This document shows positions 4,709-9,376 of a stretch of 9,376 bases of DNA, in pieces. The first letter of the stretch is position 1. The number at the start of each line of letters is the position of its first letter. The notes beneath the pieces were generated by a model, which saw only the letters and a program-made list of their open reading frames with translations, had not been told where the DNA came from and searched no databases. The stretch is from JAAXTX01 sp035560715 (GTDB lineage Bacteria; Patescibacteriota; Minisyncoccia; Moranbacterales; UBA1568), in the NCBI GenBank assembly GCA_035560715.1, contig DATMYW010000006.1, positions 1 to 9,376 on the forward strand. Reading direction: 5' to 3'. Position numbers and translations under genes: made by a program.

Positions 4709-5791
4709 TCAGAACATTATGGAACACGAGGTCTCGTGACGACAATCCAGAACCGCCTCGTAGGCGGCGACATACCCGGCAGCCATGGCCTCGGCGGAAA
4801 AATGTTCTTCCACGTGCCGGCGACACGCCGGGCGGTCGATATCACCGATATCCGCGACCCGGGCGACAGCTTCGTCGACGGAGTCGACGATGTACCCGGT
4901 CACCCCGTCGACAATCACCTCGGGAACCGATCCGCGCCGATTCGCGATGACCGGCGTACCGCACGCCATCGCCTCGATGAAATACAGACCGAACGGTTCG
5001 TCCCACTGGATCGGACACAGAATCGCTTTCGCATGCCCAAGCAGCTTCACCTTGTCCGCGTGTCCGATCTCGCCGATGAATCTTATCTGTTCGCCATCGA
5101 TGAGCGGTTTGATCTGCTCCTCGAAATAGGTCGCGTCAGCCGGATCGACCTTACCCGCCATGACGAGCCTCTCTCCCGACGCTTTGGCGATCCGTATGGC
5201 TTCAAGCGCTCCCTTCTCGTGGGAGATTCGTGCGAGAAAGGCGAGGTAGCGGCCCGGTTCCGGAACGAACGTGAAACTCGGGATCTCTATCCCGTTATAG
5301 ATGTTCGCGATATAGTTCATCCCCGACGGCCCCGACTCCCGTTGCTTGTCGCTGATACTTATATAGTTCTCCCCCGCGAACAACCGGTAGATTTCGGATT
5401 CGTCAGGATTGCCGAGCGACCCATGCAGGGTCGTCACGACCGGCATGCGCAGTGTCTGCACGAACGGCAGAAACAGCCACCCGATATGATTGTGCACCAC
5501 GTCGAACTCGTATTGCGACAGGTATCCGAGCATCCGTCCGATGCCGGTGATCGTCAGCACCTGCCGGACTTTCGGATTGCGCGATATCGGCAATGTCCGG
5601 ATGGGCTCAGGAAATATCGGGACGAGCGCGGCATCGGTCACGGAATCGCCCGTGGCGAACAATACCACCTCGTGACCCATCCGGGTCAGGTGCTGCGCGA
5701 GGTTATAGACCACGACTTCCGTCCCACCGTATTTCGGCGGGGGCACCCGTTCTTCGACCGGTGCCAGCAGGGCGATCCGTAATTTCCTCAT
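4709..5791 (-). CDS. GT4-type (GT-B fold) glycosyltransferase
   Basis: A 360-residue retaining glycosyltransferase that would move a sugar from a nucleotide donor onto a lipid, glycan or protein, most likely at the inner face of the membrane. The N-terminal acceptor domain starts MRKLRIALLAP and has the glycine loop PPPKYGGTE (about 17-25). The C-terminal donor domain has LARISHEKG (186-194) and the EX7E motif EPFGLYFIEAMACGTPVIA (Glu265 and Glu273) that holds the nucleotide sugar. Both are typical of the GT4 family close to sucrose synthase and mannosyltransferases. I chose the ATG at 5791 because the family begins there; the frame extends to an ATG at 5815. No other glycan genes adjoin it, so donor and acceptor are unknown. 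The last about ten residues (CRHETSCSIMF) are unusual. The 5792-6027 gap upstream holds nothing I recognise; its promoter is not evident. Confidence 0.9.
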   Translation of the reverse strand: MRKLRIALLAPVEERVPPPKYGGTEVVVYNLAQHLTRMGHEVVLFATGDSVTDAALVPIFPEPIRTLPISRNPKVRQVLTITGIGRMLGYLSQYEFDVVHNHIGWLFLPFVQTLRMPVVTTLHGSLGNPDESEIYRLFAGENYISISDKQRESGPSGMNYIANIYNGIEIPSFTFVPEPGRYLAFLARISHEKGALEAIRIAKASGERLVMAGKVDPADATYFEEQIKPLIDGEQIRFIGEIGHADKVKLLGHAKAILCPIQWDEPFGLYFIEAMACGTPVIANRRGSVPEVIVDGVTGYIVDSVDEAVARVADIGDIDRPACRRHVEEHFSAEAMAAGYVAAYEAVLDCRHETSCSIMF

Positions 5792-6027
5792 ACGTGTCTC
5801 GTTAAGAAAGCACATACGTCGGTAGATTCGCAGGGATCCGCATCGGGTACGAAAGTAAACCGCAACCCTCGGTCATTTTCAAATGGCGGAAAGTTCAACG
5901 GAACAGTCCGGATCAAGCATTCGGTCCGGCTCCCGTTGCGCATACATGAGAATATCACGGTCTTCGGAAACATTCAAGGGTGCGGGGGGCGCCACCTCCG
6001 AAATCGCGTCATGCCTCTGCAGCCCTC

Positions 6028-6249
6028 TTATCGCGATACCTCGATAATCTTCTTCCGCGACGATGTTCCGGAAACGATCCGGATCAAGGACGGCGCGACG
6101 TCGAAGTGCGCCGCGATCACCTTCATGAGCCGCGCGTTCGCCTTCCCCTCCCGTGATGGCGCCTTCACAAAGACGACGAAACTCCCGTCTGCCTGGAGGG
6201 CGACCGCCTCTTCCTTCGCGTTCGGTTTCACCGTCACGGTGATCTTCAT
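6028..6249 (-). CDS. DUF167/YggU-family protein
   Basis: A 73-residue member of the DUF167 (YggU, TIGR00251) family. It starts MKITVTVKPNAKEE, typical of the family (strand with V-P-A/N-A), continues FVVFVKAPSREGKANARLMKVIAAHF, the most conserved segment, and ends LIRIVSGTSSRKKIIEV, the second conserved strand-helix. It is a small, single-domain cytoplasmic protein of unknown function; in many bacteria it sits near cell-division or pyrroline reductase genes, none of which is here. It lies 236 bases upstream of the glycosyltransferase on the same strand and could share its transcript. No good ribosome binding site or promoter is evident. The length is normal for stand-alone members. Confidence 0.9.
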   Translation of the reverse strand: MKITVTVKPNAKEEAVALQADGSFVVFVKAPSREGKANARLMKVIAAHFDVAPSLIRIVSGTSSRKKIIEVSR

Positions 6250-6273
6250 GACACGAATGTTATGAGTTCGCCT

Positions 6274-6355
6274 GCTCCCCTCTCAGAGGGGAGCTCCCCG
6301 CTTGGCGGGGTGAGGGAAGCCCATCCTCTCCCTACCCTCCCCTTCGAAGGGGAGG
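6274..6355. repeat. Cluster of three GC-rich hairpins (repetitive intergenic element)
   Basis: In 82 bases there are three inverted repeats: GCTCCCCTCT-C-AGAGGGGAGC (6274-6294), CCCCGC-TTG-GCGGGG (6296-6310) and the perfect palindrome CCTCCCCTTCGAAGGGGAGG (6336-6355). Such C/G-run hairpin groups are a common type of dispersed intergenic repeat. It lies just upstream of the YggU gene. No gene is present in 6250-6632. Confidence 0.75.
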
Positions 6356-6367
6356 TGGGAACAGAGA

Positions 6368-6634
6368 ATTTTCGACTTTATGGACCTTCTGGACTTGCTG
6401 GAATTTACGGACTTTCGACTCGATCAGAGGTCCCCGTTTCAACATTCAATCTTTCTCTCATTCCGATCTTGCTTCGAAATTCCTACCCGAATCGCTGCGG
6501 ACGGGCCGACTTCGAAATTGTTCCGCTAACCGGTCAACTCGTGAACCCGTTACCCGAATAACCTTCCTTCCGTTTTCAGTCGTACGTTGTCAGTTGCTCG
6601 TTTGAAATGACTTTCGACTTTTCACTTTCGACTT
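6368..6634. repeat. Repeat-rich gap with recurring TTTCGACTT words
   Basis: TTTCGACT recurs at about 6370, 6413, 6612 and 6626; ACTTTCGACTT occurs exactly at 6610-6620 and 6624-6634, the last touching the stop codon (6635-6633) of the next gene. Similar words (TGGACCTTCTGGACTTGC) lie between. I see no gene, RNA or terminator of quality here. Confidence 0.5.
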
Positions 6635-7862
6635 ATTTCAGTATCTTGTCCCACGCGTCCTGATCGTCACAGGTGAACCTGCCGTCCGGGGTATAGAACC
6701 GCCGTGAAGGCCCTACGCACCCCCCGTTGTCCGCGTGGAGCCGCGCAAGATACGGAACCAGGAATCCCACCCCCTTGCCGGTGAAATACGAGTGCAGCCG
6801 CGCGGTCACGGCATGCCGCTCATCATCGTTCATCCGAGTGAAGACGCTCATATCGTCACCGATCTTCCCGCTCCAGTCATAGTGGACGAACACGTTCTTC
6901 GCGACTTTGGTGTACCGGTCATTCCACAGGAGCGCCCAACACCAGTCCCCTTCCTTCTTCCACCAGCGCGAGAAGCACGGGCCGTTCTCGACCGTCCCGG
7001 ATGACGACAGTCCGACGCCACCCTCGATGAAGTCGAAGTTCGAAAGGTATTTCTTGTCCGTGATGTCATTGGTCTGCGCGCCCACGATGATCTTCATGCC
7101 GTGATATGCGGCGTACGTACGCATGTCCGCGATGACCTCGCCGATACGCGATTCGGAGAGTTTGTCCGGCTCCTGCAGGTACACCTGCCCGAACATGAAC
7201 ACCTGCACGCCGCGGTCCATTGCCCGCTTCGTAATGAAGCCAAGGTACGTCCGGTATTCCTTGCTCGAGAGGTCCGGCTCGCACGTCCCCTCGCCCCAGG
7301 CGTTCTCGGAGCCGTCCCGGCACATCTTCTTGAAATCGAAAGCCCGTCCCTCGAACGGATAGTCGTAGTGAGCGCGCACGTCGATCGCCTCGGCGAGGAA
7401 CATACTCGTCACGAACCCGCTCCGCAGATCCTTGAGATTCCGGTCGATCTCGCCGAAGTCCGGCGGTTCGAGCCAGGTCTCGATCGCACGATGAAGATAG
7501 TAGCAATGGGAACGGTTGACGAGACTCATCGTCCTGCCGTCGCCCGGAAAATCCCCGTTCAGGAGCCCGTCCGCCACGCAGCCTTGCCGCTTCATCCGGC
7601 TCATCGAGGGGTCCGGAGGCGGCGGTTTGAGCGGTTCGCCAAGAAGACCCGTCACTTTGGAAGGTGATGTCTGCAATGGAACGCTTCCGGTGTCAGCCGG
7701 CATCGAATCGGTGGGCACCGACAACGTGGTATCCGTCGTAACGGTTCCCGTCTCGGAAACGCCCTGGTGCGGCCGAAAAATAAGGTACGACGAAACGCCT
7801 CCCACGAGCAGGACCGTGAGAAAAGCCACAATCCGTGTCTTCGGCGCTCTGAATTGGATCAT
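6633..7862 (-). CDS. Membrane-anchored extracytoplasmic protein of unknown function (possible TIM-barrel hydrolase-like fold)
   Basis: A 409-residue protein with a positively charged N-terminus and one hydrophobic segment (about residues 9-29), so a signal anchor. A Thr/Ser/Pro-rich linker follows (about 35-90, ending in PPPPDP), then a globular domain (about 95-409). The domain has eight cysteines (95, 120, 181, 194, 296, 308, 382, 398), enough for four disulfides, consistent with an outside location. Strand-like pieces such as VQVFMFGQVYL, GMKIIVGAQT, FDFIEGGVGLS, NVFVHYDW and GFLVPYLARL recur at intervals as in (beta/alpha)8 barrels; a glycoside-hydrolase-like function is possible but I see no diagnostic catalytic motif. 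I start at 7862: longer frames would begin inside the upstream gene's terminator (7882-7914). An extended -10 (7872-7880) lies so close that the mRNA would have almost no leader. Confidence 0.75.
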   Translation of the reverse strand: MIQFRAPKTRIVAFLTVLLVGGVSSYLIFRPHQGVSETGTVTTDTTLSVPTDSMPADTGSVPLQTSPSKVTGLLGEPLKPPPPDPSMSRMKRQGCVADGLLNGDFPGDGRTMSLVNRSHCYYLHRAIETWLEPPDFGEIDRNLKDLRSGFVTSMFLAEAIDVRAHYDYPFEGRAFDFKKMCRDGSENAWGEGTCEPDLSSKEYRTYLGFITKRAMDRGVQVFMFGQVYLQEPDKLSESRIGEVIADMRTYAAYHGMKIIVGAQTNDITDKKYLSNFDFIEGGVGLSSSGTVENGPCFSRWWKKEGDWCWALLWNDRYTKVAKNVFVHYDWSGKIGDDMSVFTRMNDDERHAVTARLHSYFTGKGVGFLVPYLARLHADNGGCVGPSRRFYTPDGRFTCDDQDAWDKILK

Positions 7863-7871
7863 ACCGGTACC

Positions 7872-7880
7872 AGTATAACA
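7872..7880 (-). promoter_or_regulatory. Extended -10 (TGTTATACT) of the membrane-anchored gene
   Basis: Minus strand TG-T-TATACT (7880-7872) stands nine bases before the ATG at 7862, with no recognisable -35. Transcription would begin within a few bases of the start codon, giving a leaderless or nearly leaderless mRNA. It follows directly on the dapD terminator. Confidence 0.4.
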
Positions 7881-7881
7881 G

Positions 7882-7914
7882 AAAAAGGCTCCCCGGGTTT
7901 TCACCTGGAGAGCC
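7882..7914 (-). terminator. Intrinsic terminator of the dapD-like gene
   Basis: Minus strand GGCTCTCC (7914-7907) pairs with GGGGAGCC (7894-7887), with one G-U pair, followed by TTTTT (7886-7882). It lies 29 bases after the stop codon. Confidence 0.85.
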
Positions 7915-7942
7915 TTCATGCAGAACAGGGGCACGGAGCCGG

Positions 7943-9205
7943 TTATGACTCACGGAGAAAGTCTTCGAGTACCTGCTTCTTATTCTCTTCGGTCACGTGT
8001 TTGGTAATGACCGGAACGATGGGATGGAACTCGTGTCCTTTCGGACTGGAGAACGACTTCGATGCGAGTGCAGCCATTTTCACGACTGAATTCAGAGGCA
8101 CCTGCCCGACATATTCCTTGCCGGTGACCGCATCATACACGACCGTGTTTCCGCTGATAGCGACACCCTTTCCAAGGAAACAACCGTCCCCGATCTGTGC
8201 ACCGCTCAACAGCACGCAACCGGCACCGACCATGACGCGGTCCCCGATGCAGACCGGGTCCGCTTCCGGCGGCTCCAGCACTCCCCCGACCTGGACGCCG
8301 GCCGACAGATGGCATTTCTCTCCGATCTGTGCGCACGATCCGACCAGGGCATGGGAATCCACCATCGTTCCGGAGCCGACGGACGCGCCGACATTGATGA
8401 AAGCGGGTGACATGATCACACAGCCGGACCCGATATGCGCGCCATATCTGATCACCGCGTTCGGAACGAGGCGGATCTGCTCCCGCATGAACCGTGATTC
8501 GTCGTAGCCGGCATATTTAAGCGGCACCTTGTCGAAAAAGTTCGAATAGCCACCCTTGAAAAGAACGGATTGTTGATTGCGAAGGTAGGTGAGAATCGCC
8601 GGCTTCACGAACGCCTTGGTGACCCATTTCCCTCCTTTTTTCTCCGCCGCTCTGACAACGCCGTCATTGAGCAGTCTGACCACGAGGTCCGCCATCTCCA
8701 CGACGTACGGATCGGACACGTCAGCATCATCACCCGCTGCCTTGCGAATCCAGAGGTTCTCAAACAGATGGCCGATAGCTGACAAATCGTACGTCACGAT
8801 CTTCGCCCATTTTCCCTTCCCACCGAGCAGGGCCCGAGCGAAGGCGTGCGACGTCTGCGGATTCTTCCTGGCATCACTGCAGACCACATCCGTCAGGCAT
8901 TTCTCGACAATGTCGATCATCTCGTCTGTCAGTGGAAACGCATTTTCGCACACACAGTCATACGCGATAACACTCCGTATCCTCGTATCGGCCCTCTCCG
9001 CTAATTCGGACAGCAGCAACATGAGGGCTGCCGACACGTATTTTCCCGGCCCGACCTGGAATTCTTCGGCGCCGATCGAAAGGGTCACGACCGGTACCCG
9101 ATTAATACCGGAGAGTTCGAAATAATCACGTAATAGTTCCGCATTCGCGTTGATGTCCCCCGTAAAGGACTCAGCGACTCGATTCTTTTTTTCCATTTCC
9201 GTCAT
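7943..9205 (-). CDS. dapD: DapD-like tetrahydrodipicolinate N-succinyltransferase with an extra N-terminal domain
   Basis: Residues about 170-420 match the E. coli type of DapD over its whole length: RAAEKKGGKWVTKAFVKPAI (186-205), FFDKVPLKYAGYDESRF (223-239), then the left-handed parallel beta-helix with GTMVDSHALVGSCAQIG (279-295) and GGVLEP. DapD transfers succinyl from succinyl-CoA to tetrahydrodipicolinate in lysine/diaminopimelate synthesis. Asp283 fits the catalytic Asp of MVDTW. Where E. coli has ARSEVVEG, holding the second reported catalytic residue (Glu189), this protein reads AGCVLLSG, so that Glu seems lost. The first about 165 residues are an added domain of alpha/beta character (PVVTLSIG, RIRSVIAYD, AKIVTYD) that I do not recognise; E. 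coli DapD has 274 residues, this one 420. I start at 9205, eight bases after GGGAGG (9219-9214); ATGs at 9265 and 9211 fit less well. No other lysine genes adjoin; a related acyltransferase (such as tabtoxin TabB) is an alternative. Confidence 0.88.
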   Translation of the reverse strand: MTEMEKKNRVAESFTGDINANAELLRDYFELSGINRVPVVTLSIGAEEFQVGPGKYVSAALMLLLSELAERADTRIRSVIAYDCVCENAFPLTDEMIDIVEKCLTDVVCSDARKNPQTSHAFARALLGGKGKWAKIVTYDLSAIGHLFENLWIRKAAGDDADVSDPYVVEMADLVVRLLNDGVVRAAEKKGGKWVTKAFVKPAILTYLRNQQSVLFKGGYSNFFDKVPLKYAGYDESRFMREQIRLVPNAVIRYGAHIGSGCVIMSPAFINVGASVGSGTMVDSHALVGSCAQIGEKCHLSAGVQVGGVLEPPEADPVCIGDRVMVGAGCVLLSGAQIGDGCFLGKGVAISGNTVVYDAVTGKEYVGQVPLNSVVKMAALASKSFSSPKGHEFHPIVPVITKHVTEENKKQVLEDFLRES

Positions 9206-9213
9206 CTTCATTT

Positions 9214-9219
9214 CCTCCC
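9214..9219 (-). promoter_or_regulatory. Ribosome binding site GGGAGG deciding the dapD start
   Basis: The strongest Shine-Dalgarno sequence in the window. It is eight bases from the ATG at 9205 and only two from the in-frame ATG at 9211, so it favours 9205. Confidence 0.75.
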
Positions 9220-9241
9220 GAAATTTAGATTGTTCAATAAC

Positions 9242-9261
9242 AAAAAAGCACTTTCCTGTGC
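9242..9261 (-). promoter_or_regulatory. Short hairpin with U-tract at the 5' end of the dapD mRNA
   Basis: Minus strand GCAC-AGGAAA-GTGC (9261-9248) then TTTTTT (9247-9242). The stem is only 4 bp. A start near 9261, predicted from the promoter, would put it at the very 5' end of the message, where such stems can protect mRNA; it looks too small and too early for an attenuator. Confidence 0.35.
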
Positions 9262-9267
9262 CCAACC

Positions 9268-9296
9268 TGTATACCAGGAATGCGGGTGCCCGTCAA
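9268..9296 (-). promoter_or_regulatory. Sigma70-type promoter of the dapD-like gene
   Basis: Minus strand TTGACG (9296-9291), 17 bases, TATACA (9273-9268), with TGG directly before it (extended -10). An inverted repeat GCCCGT...ACGGGC overlaps the -35. The leader would be about 55 bases. Confidence 0.7.
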
Positions 9297-9354
9297 AGAA
9301 AACGGGCCATCGAACGCCGTAACCGACCGAATTTTGATATTCATTCATATTTCA

Positions 9355-9370
9355 TGGCTTATATAAGCCA
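9355..9370. repeat. Perfect 16-bp palindrome TGGCTTATATAAGCCA
   Basis: It lies about 60 bases upstream of the dapD promoter, near the window edge. No T-run follows on the minus strand, so it is more like an operator than a terminator; it may belong to a gene beyond the edge. Confidence 0.45.
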
Positions 9371-9376
9371 CTTATT

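Noticed and set aside
4725..4738. Inverted repeat CACGAG-GT-CTCGTG near the end of the glycosyltransferase gene
   Set aside because: It lies inside the coding region, is short and has no T-run; probably chance in G+C-rich DNA.
4082..5782. A 566-codon plus-strand frame opposite rubrerythrin and the glycosyltransferase
   Set aside because: It spans two clear minus-strand genes, the gap between them and a promoter; its Arg/Asp/His-rich product is the typical antisense shadow of G+C-rich coding DNA.
5788..5973. A 61-codon minus-strand frame before the glycosyltransferase
   Set aside because: It overlaps the glycosyltransferase start, lacks a ribosome binding site and shows no recognisable motif.
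7863..7934. Upstream extension of the membrane-anchored gene to an ATG at 7934
   Set aside because: It would translate through the dapD terminator hairpin, and the signal anchor begins at the ATG at 7862.

Overview
The window is a 9.4 kb stretch of a bacterial chromosome with compact, mostly single-gene transcription units. TGA is used as an ordinary stop codon (for example at the ends of the radical SAM and PaaX-like genes). Most genes are G+C-rich (hand count: 60% over 781-840), but the left edge is clearly AT-richer (32% over 1-60). No marker gene fixes the taxonomy. The PaaX-type regulator with a Cas2-like domain, the orphan genes without operons and the hairpin repeats resemble what I know of Patescibacteria (CPR), so that is my best guess. 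TGA as stop argues against Gracilibacteria/Absconditabacteria.

Left to right: 1-486 (-) is the start of an AT-rich gene running off the window, resembling the N-terminal part of Mrr-family restriction endonucleases. A divergent promoter region (558-642) separates it from a radical SAM/SPASM-type protein (693-1697, +) that ends in a strong terminator. Next come a HExxH metalloprotein (1880-2872, -), a PaaX/Cas2-like regulator bracketed by two copies of a 34-bp palindrome (3025-3603, -), a possible short plus-strand unit (3859-4109), rubrerythrin (4136-4636, -), a GT4-type glycosyltransferase (4709-5791, -), a DUF167/YggU protein (6028-6249, -), a repeat-rich gap (6250-6632), a membrane-anchored extracytoplasmic protein of unknown function (6633-7862, -) and a DapD-like acyltransferase with an extra N-terminal domain (7943-9205, -).

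The most interesting signal is between the genes. Five minus-strand sites share TTTACA, exactly 17 bases, then GAAAAT or TAGAAM, usually preceded by CGC. Four of them lie just upstream of minus-strand genes: the Mrr-like gene, the HExxH protein, the PaaX-like regulator and rubrerythrin. They look like a promoter family, possibly read by one sigma factor or spread as a repeat, and differ from the ordinary TTGACG-17-TATAAC/TATACA promoters of the radical SAM and dapD genes. The second signal is the 34-bp palindrome on both sides of the PaaX-like gene, which could be its operator or the ends of a small mobile unit.

The genes do not form one pathway. Rubrerythrin suggests peroxide defence in an oxygen-poor setting, DapD a step of lysine/diaminopimelate synthesis, the glycosyltransferase surface glycan synthesis, and the Mrr-like gene defence against foreign DNA. 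I see no CRISPR array, rRNA, tRNA, integrase or transposase.
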